Below are positions 45,381 to 53,817 of a DNA stretch of 64,000 nucleotides, one piece after another. The notes beneath the pieces are model-generated. The model searched no databases. It was not told the origin of the DNA and was given only the letters and a program-made list of their open reading frames with translations. The stretch lies in NCBI RefSeq assembly GCF_015751045.1, contig NZ_BNJW01000016.1, forward strand, positions 1 to 64,000, in the 5' to 3' direction. Position 1 is the stretch's first letter; every line of letters begins with the position of its first letter. Position numbers and translations under genes: made by a program. Origin of the DNA: Enterococcus lactis. Its GTDB lineage: Bacteria; Bacillota; Bacilli; Lactobacillales; Enterococcaceae.

Positions 45381-45445
45381 ATTATAGCGCTTTCAATAAT
45401 GAGAATAAATAAACAAAGTATAGGGAAAATGAAACAAAGTATAGG
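45381..45445 (-). promoter_or_regulatory. Importer promoter with cre and two AraC-type direct repeats
   Basis: On the minus strand TATAAT (45386-45381) is the -10; no good -35 precedes it. TGAAAGCGCTATAA (45395-45382) matches cre at 13 of 14 positions and overlaps the -10. Upstream, the 14-mer AAACAAAGTATAGG occurs at 45411-45424 and again at 45432-45445, exactly 21 bp (two helical turns) apart, with the nearer copy close to the -35 position. This is the layout of an activator-dependent promoter, probably bound by the YesN-type regulator. Confidence 0.75.
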
Positions 45446-46069
45446 AGGGGTTGTGAAATCAGCGTTTTGTCCTGAGTATTAGAGAAAAAAACGGAAAAAT
45501 AGTTTCTCATATTTTGCCGTTTTTTGAGCTAATACCGAGGGTCAGCTGATTGAACACCGTTTATCAGAGATTGTGAAAAAGCTGCCTTGCATCAAGCAAT
45601 AAGAACAGCCAAACCAAAATAGCTCCTCATATTTTTCGTTTGGTTGGGCTTATTGCCGAAGATGCAAGTTTTTGAACACCGTTTACCAAGAGGTCGTGAG
45701 CCTGCCGTTTAACTCTGAGTCACAAGGAGTAATTTCAAAAAATAGCTCCTTATATTTTATGAATATTATAACTTGTGACCGAAGAGTTGGCAGGAGAACA
45801 CCGTTTATCAGAGGTTGTGAAATCAGCGTTTTGTCCTGAGTATTAGACAGATCGTGACCTTGCTATCTAACTCCGAGTCACAACGAGCAATGGGGACTGT
45901 GACAAAAGTCTTGTCACAGTCCCTTATTCCGAACAAACGGTGTTCCAGAAGTAGCTTCTACGGAAATAAGCCGAAATTTCACAAAAAAGCCATCCAAAGT
46001 CAGACGGATAAGTCTGCTTTTCAGATGTCGCTACAACTACGCTACTTATTCTTTTAGCTGTCCATTCAA
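45446..46069 (+). repeat. Large palindromic repeat array B-A-C-B'-C'-hairpin-D
   Basis: The longest gene-free stretch in the window. In order it contains type B (45456-45551), type A (45576-45673), type C (45701-45794), truncated B (45819-45847), truncated C (about 45850-45887), a perfect 13-bp hairpin (45893-45905 with 45911-45923) and a reverse-oriented type D half (about 45930-45995). Junctions between complete units read GAACACCGTTTA-[CT]-C-A-(n)-GAG-(n)-TTGTGA or close variants. No ORF of note is present. The hairpin may also serve as the terminator for the leftward pseudouridine synthase gene, although its T-tract is poor. Confidence 0.8.
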
Positions 46070-46789
46070 TTATTTTTCTCTCACTTGTTCTAGCTCTTCT
46101 TTGGTCATGGGGCGATACTGCCCTCTATTCAAATCTTTAGGAAGACAAAAATTCCCCATACGGATTCTTTTTAAATATAAGACTTCTTTTCCTACTGCTT
46201 TGACCATTCGCTTGACTTGGTGAAACTTCCCTTCATGCAAAATCAGACGGATAATTGAAGTTTCTGACTCTTGATCTACTTGATCAATTTGGAGTTTTGC
46301 CGGCAATGTCTGCTCATCGCCATCAATAATCAGTCCTTCTGCAAATAAACGGATATCTTCTTCTGTCATTATACCGCTAACCTCAGCTAGATATTCTTTC
46401 TCCACGTGTTTTTTTGGTGATAATAACTGATGGGCAAATACCCCATCATTCGTTAAAATCAGGAGGCCTTCCGTGTCTTTATCCAATCGGCCAACTGGAA
46501 AAAGATCTTCCCGATAATCTTGATCTTCCAACAAATCGATTACGGTTTGATCATGATTATCCTGAGTAGCAGAAATGACTCCTGCAGGTTTATGCAAAAT
46601 ATAATAAAAATCTTTTTGATACGCAATGATTTCTCCTAAATAAGTAACCGTATCTTCAAACTCGTTTACTTGCGCTTTATCGCTTTTGACCACTTGTCCA
46701 TTGACTTCAATCGTTCCTTTTTTGATCAATCCTTTGACTTCTTTGCGGCTACCAAGTCCCATATCTGCTAAAAATTTATCTAAACGCAT
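46070..46789 (-). CDS. RsuA/RluB-family rRNA pseudouridine synthase
   Basis: A 239-aa enzyme with an N-terminal S4 RNA-binding domain (MRLDKFLADMGLGSRKEVKGLIKKGTIEVNG) and the RsuA catalytic domain with GRLDKDTEGLLILTNDG (catalytic Asp near 102). The start MRLDKFL is chosen because S4 domains start this way and GGGGGAAA lies just upstream. The gap from the flippase gene is 48 nt, so they are probably co-transcribed. Confidence 0.9.
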   Translation of the reverse strand: MRLDKFLADMGLGSRKEVKGLIKKGTIEVNGQVVKSDKAQVNEFEDTVTYLGEIIAYQKDFYYILHKPAGVISATQDNHDQTVIDLLEDQDYREDLFPVGRLDKDTEGLLILTNDGVFAHQLLSPKKHVEKEYLAEVSGIMTEEDIRLFAEGLIIDGDEQTLPAKLQIDQVDQESETSIIRLILHEGKFHQVKRMVKAVGKEVLYLKRIRMGNFCLPKDLNRGQYRPMTKEELEQVREK

Positions 46790-46837
46790 GCGTTTCCCCC
46801 ATTTCAAAAGAGCATTGATTCTGCTCTTCCCATTCAC

Positions 46838-48484
46838 TTATTTTATTTTTAATTTGTGTCGTAAACGCGCTATTCCTGGTCCTAGTAGTCTTTCTGCCAA
46901 ACGGATTTTCAAAGCTAAATAACCGTACACCAATGCCCCTATACCTGCTACTGCAAGAATCAATAATAGAGACTGGAATTTGCTATCTTCATTTAAGAAA
47001 GTCCCAAAAATCATCTTTGTGATCCACGAAGCAAAAAGCATAATCAAGGTAAGAATAAAGATCAGTAATGTCCTACGCCAGACAAAACTTGGTTTAAAGC
47101 GAGCTACTTCATGGATCCTCTTTAAGATCAAGGTACAAGACACAGCAAACCCGAGCATTGTCGCTAATAAAGGGCCATACACTTCAAATAAACGAATGGC
47201 TGGATATTGAAGAAGTAGTTTCACCAGAAACCCAACAACCAAATAACTGATTGCCGCCCTGTTTTCAAACATTCCTTGCAGCATGTTGGAAACTAGCATA
47301 TATAACCCTAAGAAGAGTCCTACAAAACTTGCTTGGATCAGTACATTGCTTCCTAGAGAATCTGGTGTATAAAATAATGTGTTTAGCGGATAGGCAAGTA
47401 ACATGACACCAAATGTCGCTGGAAACATAAAAAATGAAAACAGTTGTAAATTTCCGCTCGTCAATTTTGCCAGTCCTACTCGATCTTTCAACGTAACAGC
47501 TTCTGTAATCAACGGTAACCCGGTAGACGCGATCGATGTTGCCAATGCGATAACTACCATTGTCAATTTATCTGGATTGGCACTAAAAATCGAAAAAAGA
47601 TCTAGCAACTGTGCATTGGAATATTCAGTGGATGCAGACATGACCTTCATAAAAGTGAATTGATCGACTAATTTGAAGATTGTTACCCCTGAACCAACGA
47701 TAATAAACGGTATTGCTTCTTTAATGGTATCTAACAACAATTCCTTCGTTGCAATATTTACTTTGTTTTCGCTGTAGTGGATAAATGCAGATGTATACGC
47801 TTGATGTTTCTTCAAAAAATACAAAAGGACAAGGATACTTGCTAGCATACCGATAAATGCCGCGAAAGTTGATTGCGTGACCGCCGTCACATAATCGCCA
47901 TTCATGACTTTCATGATGATAAATGTAGCCAACAGCATATAAAAAATACGTGCCACTTGTTCAACGATCTGCGACAGCGCATAAGGCATCATCTCTTGGT
48001 TCCCTTGAAAATACCCTCGTATCACACTCATACAAGGAAAAACCAATACAGCGATACTCAAAGAGCGCATCGTTGGAATCAGTTCTTCTCCGCCACCAGA
48101 AGCATGAGCTAGCCAAGGAGAGGCGATGTACATGAACAAAGCGAATAACAGACCTAACCCGCCCATCATCTGTAATGCCCGGATGAATAATCGTCGTGAA
48201 GTGCCATATTCATTCAACGAATTATATCGCGCGGTTTGTTTTGCGATCGCCGCGGGTATTCCTGCTGTAGAGATCAGTAGAAACAATGCATATATATTGT
48301 ACCCCATATTGAATAATCCATTGGCAGCCTTAGCATTTTCGCCCATCCAAGCATACCAAGGAATGATATAGACAGCTCCTAGCAACCTTGAAATGATATT
48401 ACTGGCGGTCATCCAAGCAGAGCCTCGTGCCATTTTTTCTTGCGGTGATAATTGATCTAATGCTGGTTTTCTTTGATTATCCAT
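46838..48484 (-). CDS. MurJ/YtgP-like MOP-family lipid flippase
   Basis: A 548-aa polytopic protein with about 14 hydrophobic segments, of the polysaccharide-transport branch of the MOP superfamily (SpoVB/YtgP/MurJ). The N-terminus (RGSAWMTASNIISRLLGAVYIIPW) and GYFQGNQEMMPYALSQIVEQVARI near 170 are typical. Family members flip lipid II or other undecaprenyl-linked precursors. Lipid II is the likely substrate for the YtgP type but is not proven here. The ribosome site before the ATG is weak (TTGGAAT). Confidence 0.85.
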   Translation of the reverse strand: MDNQRKPALDQLSPQEKMARGSAWMTASNIISRLLGAVYIIPWYAWMGENAKAANGLFNMGYNIYALFLLISTAGIPAAIAKQTARYNSLNEYGTSRRLFIRALQMMGGLGLLFALFMYIASPWLAHASGGGEELIPTMRSLSIAVLVFPCMSVIRGYFQGNQEMMPYALSQIVEQVARIFYMLLATFIIMKVMNGDYVTAVTQSTFAAFIGMLASILVLLYFLKKHQAYTSAFIHYSENKVNIATKELLLDTIKEAIPFIIVGSGVTIFKLVDQFTFMKVMSASTEYSNAQLLDLFSIFSANPDKLTMVVIALATSIASTGLPLITEAVTLKDRVGLAKLTSGNLQLFSFFMFPATFGVMLLAYPLNTLFYTPDSLGSNVLIQASFVGLFLGLYMLVSNMLQGMFENRAAISYLVVGFLVKLLLQYPAIRLFEVYGPLLATMLGFAVSCTLILKRIHEVARFKPSFVWRRTLLIFILTLIMLFASWITKMIFGTFLNEDSKFQSLLLILAVAGIGALVYGYLALKIRLAERLLGPGIARLRHKLKIK

Positions 48485-48662
48485 CGGTCAGATTCCAACT
48501 TTCTACAAAACATTACTATCATTTTAATTGGTAAAACAGAAACTGGCAATCGATTTTATATAACTTTTATAAGAACGATTGTTTTTTTGAATTCGGTTTC
48601 GTTTTTTTGGTAAAGTAAAGAAATATACAGCCTTTTATGGCTAACATTTATAGGAGATATCA

Positions 48663-49253
48663 ATGACACAAGAAATAAAAAAACTACCCGTTATATTTTT
48701 AGGTCTTTTCTTTATCACAGTTGGATTGAATTGGTTCTTGCTCCCTCATGATATAGCTTCCGCCGGAGTGGGCGCAATCGGACATTTAGTTGAAACGGCC
48801 TTTTCTATCCAACGCTCAGTTACTGTTTGGAGCATCAATCTTATGATGCTGCTTCTAGCCGCTGTTCTATTAGGAAAATCAATATTTTTTAAAACTGTAG
48901 CGGGAAGTCTGCTTTTTCCTGTTGTTTTAGAAATCGTTCCAAAAGTGGAAATGCTCTCCTCTCATTTCTTCTCACTGATTTCAGGAAGTCTTTTGTTCAG
49001 TCTTGGCGTTTACACATTGTAAACCGTCGGAGCCTCAAATGGCGGGATAACGATACCGCCAATTATTTTTCACAAATTTTTTCGGCTTCCAATGCCGCAA
49101 GGACTGTTACTTACGAATAGCCTTATCATCTTTTTGAATTATTATGTATTTGGATGGTTGGAGACACTGTTCGTTCTCCTATCTATTACAGTCAGTTCAT
49201 TGTTTATGAAAATACTCATCCGCTTGTCCCCTGTGTCAAGAAAATTTGAATAA
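48663..49253 (+). pseudogene. YitT-family membrane protein gene interrupted by an in-frame TAA
   Basis: From the ATG at 48663 (aggagat upstream) the frame encodes 119 aa of a YitT-like membrane domain with hydrophobic segments at about 10-28, 55-75, 80-95 and 103-118. It then meets TAA at 49020-49022. The same frame continues for 76 more codons to a TAA at 49251, with the family-typical VGASNGGITIPP just after the interruption and two more hydrophobic segments. So a ~196-aa protein is broken at a conserved loop by one codon. YitT proteins are membrane proteins of unknown function. A sequencing error or true nonsense mutation must be distinguished. Confidence 0.8.
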
Positions 49254-49300
49254 AGCTGGATTTTGTCACAGCGGAATCAAACGATATATTGAAAAGAGTG

Positions 49301-49309
49301 TGCTATAAT
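49301..49309 (+). promoter_or_regulatory. Extended -10 promoter of murE
   Basis: TGCTATAAT is a consensus extended -10 element 36 nt before the start codon. No strong -35 is seen at 17 nt. The identical extended -10 precedes the PAP2 gene at 62784. Confidence 0.55.
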
Positions 49310-49344
49310 AAATCAAGAAATTGAATGAAGCGAGGGATCAATCA

Positions 49345-50850
49345 ATGAGCTTCTCTTTAGAAGACATCCGTCATTTACTATTAAAAGAACATCTATTAAA
49401 AGAATTTGTTTCAATAAAAGGCTGGCATCTTGATGTACCAGAAAAAGCTGAATTTCTTCAGTTAAGTTATGATTCAAGAAAAGCTGATGCTTCTACTCTG
49501 TTTTTCTGTAAAGGAATGAATTTCAAAGAAGAATATTTGGATTCAGCGATCGAACAAGGTATCCAATATTATGTATCAGAGCAGCCATATGAAAATTCAG
49601 CAGTAGGCATCATTGTGACGGATATCCGTAAAGCAATGGCACTTCTTGCTATGGCCTTTTACGACTATCCACAAAATAAATTGAAAGTGATTGGATTCAC
49701 TGGAACAAAAGGTAAAACAACTGCTGCGTATTTTACTAAAGCAATCTTGGATCACACAACGAATAAAAAAACTGCATTGCTTTCTACGATGAATACAACG
49801 CTAGATGGCAAAACGTATTTCAAATCCCATTTAACGACGCCTGAGTCATTAGATTTATATCGTATGATGGCAGAAGCAGTTGAAAATGGTATGACTCATC
49901 TAGTGATGGAAGTTTCTTCCCAAGCTTACAAAACACAACGTGTGTACGGGTTGACTTTAGATGTAGGAATCTTCTTGAATATCTCGCCTGACCATATCAG
50001 TCCGATCGAACATCCGACATTTGATGACTATTTCTATTGCAAGCGTCAATTGATCTTAAACTCAAAAACAGTTGTTTTGAATCACGAAAGTGACTATTTT
50101 GATTTGCTTAAAGAAACCGCCGATCTATTCCAGATCCCAACGATCACTTATGGTCGTTCGGAAAAAAGCAATTATCAAGTGATCCATTCAGACAAAGGTA
50201 CCCACGGGTTTACTTTATCTTCTCGTCAAGATCACTTAGCTATCTGCGATACCGCTTATGATATTTTGCTGGCCGGAGGATTCAATCAAGAAAATGCAGC
50301 CAGTGCGATCATTGCCGCAGCACTAACAGGTGCCTCCAGTCAAGATGCACAAGCCGGATTAAAAGAAGCTCGTGTACCAGGCCGAATGGATCAATTGATC
50401 CAATCAAATGGGGCGCATGTCTATGTGGACTACGCACATAATTATCTAAGTTTGAAAACATTGCTGGAATTTGCCAAAAATGAACATCCAGACGGTCGTG
50501 TAATTGTTGTATTAGGCAGCCCAGGGAACAAAGCAATCTCCCGTCGACATGATTTTGGAAAAGTGCTATCAGAAACAGCTGACGTCGCCTTTTTAACGGC
50601 AGATGACCCGGCATTTGAAGATCCGCAAAAAATCGCGGAAGAAATCAATGAAGCAATTACTAATCCAGAATTGATCGTTCATTATGAAATGGACCGTCCT
50701 GAAGCGATTCGGCGTGCTTTAGCAGAAAGTACTTCGCAAGATTCAGTCGTCATTGCGGGAAAAGGGGTTGATCCCTATCAAAAAATCAATGGTGTAGATG
50801 AACCTTATGAAGGGGATTATGCAATCGTGAAGCGGTTGATTGAAGAGTAA
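49345..50850 (+). CDS. murE: UDP-MurNAc-tripeptide synthetase, L-lysine-adding type
   Basis: A 501-aa Mur ligase that adds the third residue to the peptidoglycan stem peptide in the cytoplasm. The ATP-binding motif is VIGFTGTKGKTTAAYF (about 110-125), the conserved SPDHISPIEHPTFDDY lies near 215, and the C-terminal domain has VPGRMDQ and VDYAHNYLSLKTLL. In place of the DNPR motif of diaminopimelate-adding enzymes it has DDPAFEDP near 407, as in lysine-adding MurE of enterococci and streptococci. The start MSFSLEDI has GAGGGATC upstream. Confidence 0.92.
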   Translation: MSFSLEDIRHLLLKEHLLKEFVSIKGWHLDVPEKAEFLQLSYDSRKADASTLFFCKGMNFKEEYLDSAIEQGIQYYVSEQPYENSAVGIIVTDIRKAMALLAMAFYDYPQNKLKVIGFTGTKGKTTAAYFTKAILDHTTNKKTALLSTMNTTLDGKTYFKSHLTTPESLDLYRMMAEAVENGMTHLVMEVSSQAYKTQRVYGLTLDVGIFLNISPDHISPIEHPTFDDYFYCKRQLILNSKTVVLNHESDYFDLLKETADLFQIPTITYGRSEKSNYQVIHSDKGTHGFTLSSRQDHLAICDTAYDILLAGGFNQENAASAIIAAALTGASSQDAQAGLKEARVPGRMDQLIQSNGAHVYVDYAHNYLSLKTLLEFAKNEHPDGRVIVVLGSPGNKAISRRHDFGKVLSETADVAFLTADDPAFEDPQKIAEEINEAITNPELIVHYEMDRPEAIRRALAESTSQDSVVIAGKGVDPYQKINGVDEPYEGDYAIVKRLIEE

Positions 50851-50867
50851 TGTTATTTATATTCTAG

Positions 50868-50913
50868 TAGACGGGACGCCATGAAAAGAAAACTTTTCAT
50901 AGCGTCCCGTCTA
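50868..50913 (+). terminator. Terminator after murE
   Basis: A two-part perfect hairpin: 12-bp outer stem (50868-50879 with 50902-50913) and 8-bp inner stem (50881-50888 with 50893-50900). No long T-tract follows, but the stem is very stable. Confidence 0.75.
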
Positions 50914-51071
50914 TGGAATTATCAAGAAAAGTTGCCGGAACTACAATAATTTTTATTGTTTCTTTATCACGCCTCTTAAAGATAGCGCTTTAATTCTTTT
51001 GATTATTGGCTCTTCTATCGTTGCTTTTAGTTTATTATTCCTGTCTTTTCAATAATATAAAGGTGGTTATT

Positions 51072-51371
51072 ATGAAAAAAATTTTCAACTTAGCAAACAG
51101 TATCTTTTTTCTTTCTCTTTTTTCTGTCATTTTTCTAACTTTGGATTTGCAAAGCGGCAAAATGGGGGATGTTATTTTTAGAAATCTACATTTGCCAGTT
51201 GATGCATCGATTGTTGGATGGTTACTGCTACTTTTTTCTTACTTGATGAGTCGGAAGCATCAGACTAAGTTTTTCGCGCGCTTAGGCGGAAGGGTTGCTC
51301 TATTTTTTCTAGTCGTTTATCTGATATTCACATGTCTAGGTTTGCTTCAGTCGCTCGGTATTCTGCCTTGA
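51072..51371 (+). CDS. Small membrane protein, unknown function
   Basis: A 99-aa protein starting MKKIFNLANS after AAAGGTGG. Three hydrophobic segments lie at about 8-25, 45-58 and 72-92, with short charged loops. I do not recognise a family. It stands alone between murE and the PTS operon, followed by a palindromic element. Composition and ribosome site support a real gene; function unknown. Confidence 0.6.
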   Translation: MKKIFNLANSIFFLSLFSVIFLTLDLQSGKMGDVIFRNLHLPVDASIVGWLLLLFSYLMSRKHQTKFFARLGGRVALFFLVVYLIFTCLGLLQSLGILP

Positions 51372-51412
51372 TACTTAGTTCGAATCATATTGACTATAAT
51401 AAATAGAGGCTG

Positions 51413-51530
51413 GGACAGAAGTGTTTAACTCCAAGAAATAAGAAGGAATTCACGAAAATTGCTTTTTAAATTTTTGTGAATTTCAGCTTATTTCCGAAGG
51501 AGTTGCTTCTGCTTCCGCCGTTTATACGTG
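51413..51530 (+). repeat. Palindromic repeat, type D core
   Basis: The unit begins GAGGCTGGGACAGAAGTG and ends near CGCCGTTTATAC. Arms include ggaattcacgaaaatt paired with aatttttgtgaatttc, and actccaagaaataag paired with cttatttccgaaggagt. The right half matches the reverse-oriented segment at 45930-45995 (aaataagc, tagcttct, ggtgttcc). Its ends are divergent variants of the family ends. Confidence 0.65.
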
Positions 51531-51533
51531 TTT

Positions 51534-51576
51534 AGAGCGTGAGACAAAAGTGTTCTTTACTTTTGTCCCACGCTCT
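51534..51576. terminator. Terminator between the small membrane protein and PTS EIIC
   Basis: An 18-bp stem (51534-51551 with 51559-51576, one mismatch) around a 7-nt loop. It serves convergent genes; the following tract on the plus strand is CTATTTTC. Confidence 0.75.
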
Positions 51577-51589
51577 ATTTTCTTAGAAA

Positions 51590-52945
51590 TCAGTTAGCTG
51601 ACTTTTCACTAGCTAATTCTGCTGCCTTTTCTCTTTCTTCATTCAATAATTTATTATCATAGAATTTAATAAATGGGAACCAGATAATGAATGCGATGAT
51701 TGCACAAAAGACAGCTAGCACAGCCGCTTTCCAATCACCCCCACTGCCGACAAATGCGCCAATCCCAACTGGCGAAGGCCACGGCATCTGTGCAAGCATC
51801 GGTTTAACGATTTCCAGCCGAATGGCAAAATAAGCGAGTGTAGCAGAAGCCATCGGTGCTAAGAAAAACGGAACCGCTAAATAGGGATTGTAGACGATTG
51901 GCATCCCGAAAATAATTGGTTCGTTGATATTGAATAGTCCTGGTACAAGAGAGGCTTTTCCTAACACTTTCAGCTGATCCGATTTCGCGAGGAATGCAAT
52001 AAAGATGATCAATCCTAAGGTCGCGCCTGATCCACCAACGGTTACATAAGAATTGTTGAATTCTCCTGCCAACGGATAATTTGCGCCTTGTGCGTTAGCT
52101 GCCATATTAGCTAATACGATTGGGGTCAAGAAAGAAGTGATGATATTCGCTCCATGGATACCTACGATCCACAATGCATGGATCAAGAAATAAATCACCA
52201 TGACACCAAGCCACGTATTCGTCAGCTGCGTAACAAACCCAAATGGGATAGCAATCATTTTGAAGATATCCGTTCCTAGTGCAACTAATAATCCATTGAT
52301 GATCATCACCACAAACGCAATGACAAATGTTGGGATCAGAGCGGTGAAAGAACGAGAAACTCCTGGCGGAACAACATCTGGCATTTTTATGACCCAATTT
52401 CTCTTGACACACATACAATACAATTCGACCGCAATAATCGACATAATAATAGCTGTAAAGATTCCTGAAGTTCCTAAACGTTCGACAAAAGAGCCCATCC
52501 GTATCCCATTTACTACAGTTTCTGTCTCATTGATAGAAGCAATCAAGCTGATTTTACCATCGGTCATGATCAACTCAGGGATACACATAAAGAATGCAAA
52601 AACAGATAGTAATGCCCCCGTGAGCGGATTAACATTCAACTTTTGTTCATCTCGTTCAATTGACGTTAATTCATAAGCAAACACAATGGCAAAGTAAATA
52701 GATAAAATACCCATCGTCATTGTATTGACGATCATGTACAAGTCACTAACTTTGAAAAAAGTTGCATTAAAAAATCCTTCTAAAAATGGGAACGGTAATG
52801 GCAAAATATTCAAAACCAAAAACATCGAACCTACGATCGTGAAAGGAATAGAAGCCATCCCCGCTGCCATAACAGCCCGAACGATTTTAAGTTGCGCAAT
52901 TTTCCCCATAGGTCCCATCAGGTATTTCTGCAAAAAATCAAACAT
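51590..52945 (-). CDS. PTS EIIC component, lactose/cellobiose family
   Basis: A 451-aa membrane permease of the phosphotransferase system with about 10 hydrophobic segments and the typical LGKASLVPGLFNINEPIIFGMPIVYNP region (about 325-350) that carries the conserved NEP motif. It transports a beta-glucoside or related disaccharide with phosphorylation. It is the last gene of a leftward operon with EIIB, LicR-type activator, EIIA and a membrane protein. No phospho-glycosidase gene is in the operon, so the sugar cannot be named. Confidence 0.92.
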   Translation of the reverse strand: MFDFLQKYLMGPMGKIAQLKIVRAVMAAGMASIPFTIVGSMFLVLNILPLPFPFLEGFFNATFFKVSDLYMIVNTMTMGILSIYFAIVFAYELTSIERDEQKLNVNPLTGALLSVFAFFMCIPELIMTDGKISLIASINETETVVNGIRMGSFVERLGTSGIFTAIIMSIIAVELYCMCVKRNWVIKMPDVVPPGVSRSFTALIPTFVIAFVVMIINGLLVALGTDIFKMIAIPFGFVTQLTNTWLGVMVIYFLIHALWIVGIHGANIITSFLTPIVLANMAANAQGANYPLAGEFNNSYVTVGGSGATLGLIIFIAFLAKSDQLKVLGKASLVPGLFNINEPIIFGMPIVYNPYLAVPFFLAPMASATLAYFAIRLEIVKPMLAQMPWPSPVGIGAFVGSGGDWKAAVLAVFCAIIAFIIWFPFIKFYDNKLLNEEREKAAELASEKSAN

Positions 52946-53463
52946 TAATTATTCTCCTTTCCTAAATACAACGCTTTTTCATATTGTTTTATACGGATAT
53001 ACTGCTGATCTTGATTGAGCGAAATTTTCTTTAAACGATACTGGATAAATGCACTGACAAAAATACCGCTTACAATAAGAATGAAAACAAATAGCTGTCC
53101 TCTATTGTTAATTGCCATAAAAGGATACAAGAGTGTAAATCCTGAGGTGAACAACACTGGAATCAATAATATATTGCAGACACCCTGAAACAAAAAATAC
53201 CGCTTTATCCATGGAACATTCGTTTGGTGCTTTCGATAAAGCTTTACTTGTTCTCCTACTGCAGGCAAAATAGCTAAAAGTAGAACCATTGGTAAACTGC
53301 TTCCTAAACTTTTAGCTGATAGAAGCAGAATCATCCATTGCATGTTCATGAAAAAGAAAAAGGCAGTCAGATAGCGTACGAACAGATAACGATTGAAATA
53401 CATGTTTTTCAAACTAAGTTGCTTTTTTTCTAATTCGATTTTCCTTTTTACTGTATCCTGCAC
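52945..53463 (-). CDS. Four-helix membrane protein of the PTS operon, unknown function
   Basis: A 172-aa protein with a charged N-terminus (1-25) and hydrophobic segments at about 31-48, 56-70, 87-110 and 122-140, then a basic tail with QYIRIKQYEKALYLG. The EIIC start codon overlaps its stop, indicating tight coupling. I do not recognise a family. A role in assembly or regulation of the EIIC permease is a guess from position. Confidence 0.7.
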   Translation of the reverse strand: MQDTVKRKIELEKKQLSLKNMYFNRYLFVRYLTAFFFFMNMQWMILLLSAKSLGSSLPMVLLLAILPAVGEQVKLYRKHQTNVPWIKRYFLFQGVCNILLIPVLFTSGFTLLYPFMAINNRGQLFVFILIVSGIFVSAFIQYRLKKISLNQDQQYIRIKQYEKALYLGKENN

Positions 53464-53478
53464 AATAAATCTTCCTTT

Positions 53479-53805
53479 CTATTTATTTTTTTGATACAAA
53501 TAATTCATTTCCTGTGCAACTTCCAATAATGTCATCGTCGTCATCAGATGATCTTGTGCATGGACCATGATAATTTCCATTTCTATTTTTGTCCCACTAG
53601 CATATTCTTTCAGAAGTTGAGTTTGTGATTGATGCGCATGAAGAATCTCTTCATTTGCTTGTCGCAACTTCTCTTCTACTTCTTCAAACATCTCCTTACG
53701 CATCGAGCGAAATGCTTCATGTATCAGTGTTCGTGCATTTCCGCTATGAAAAATGATATCAAAAGACGTCACTTGTAGCGTTTCACTGTTTATTTTTTCA
53801 GCCAT
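53479..53805 (-). CDS. PTS EIIA component, lactose/cellobiose family
   Basis: A 108-aa, all-helical EIIA of the Lac/Cel family. The phosphorylated histidine is probably His82 in MVHAQDHLMT, with a trimer-forming coiled N-terminal half. It takes phosphate from HPr and passes it to the EIIB encoded at 55.8 kb. It lies 12 nt after the LicR-type gene and 15 nt before the membrane-protein gene. Confidence 0.9.
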   Translation of the reverse strand: MAEKINSETLQVTSFDIIFHSGNARTLIHEAFRSMRKEMFEEVEEKLRQANEEILHAHQSQTQLLKEYASGTKIEMEIIMVHAQDHLMTTMTLLEVAQEMNYLYQKNK

Positions 53806-53817
53806 CTGTTTTCCTCC

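Noticed and set aside
37569-46069. CRISPR-like array made of the constant junctions and variable cores
   Set aside because: The variable parts are 90-100 nt palindromes that recur between sites, not unique spacers; junctions vary in length and no cas gene is present.
47403-47663. Open frames opposite the flippase gene
   Set aside because: Antisense shadows of a conserved membrane protein; no independent support.
8222-49022. Reassignment of TAA as a sense codon
   Set aside because: Many genes in the window, including leuS, murE and GH105, end at TAA at their expected lengths, so TAA is a working stop.
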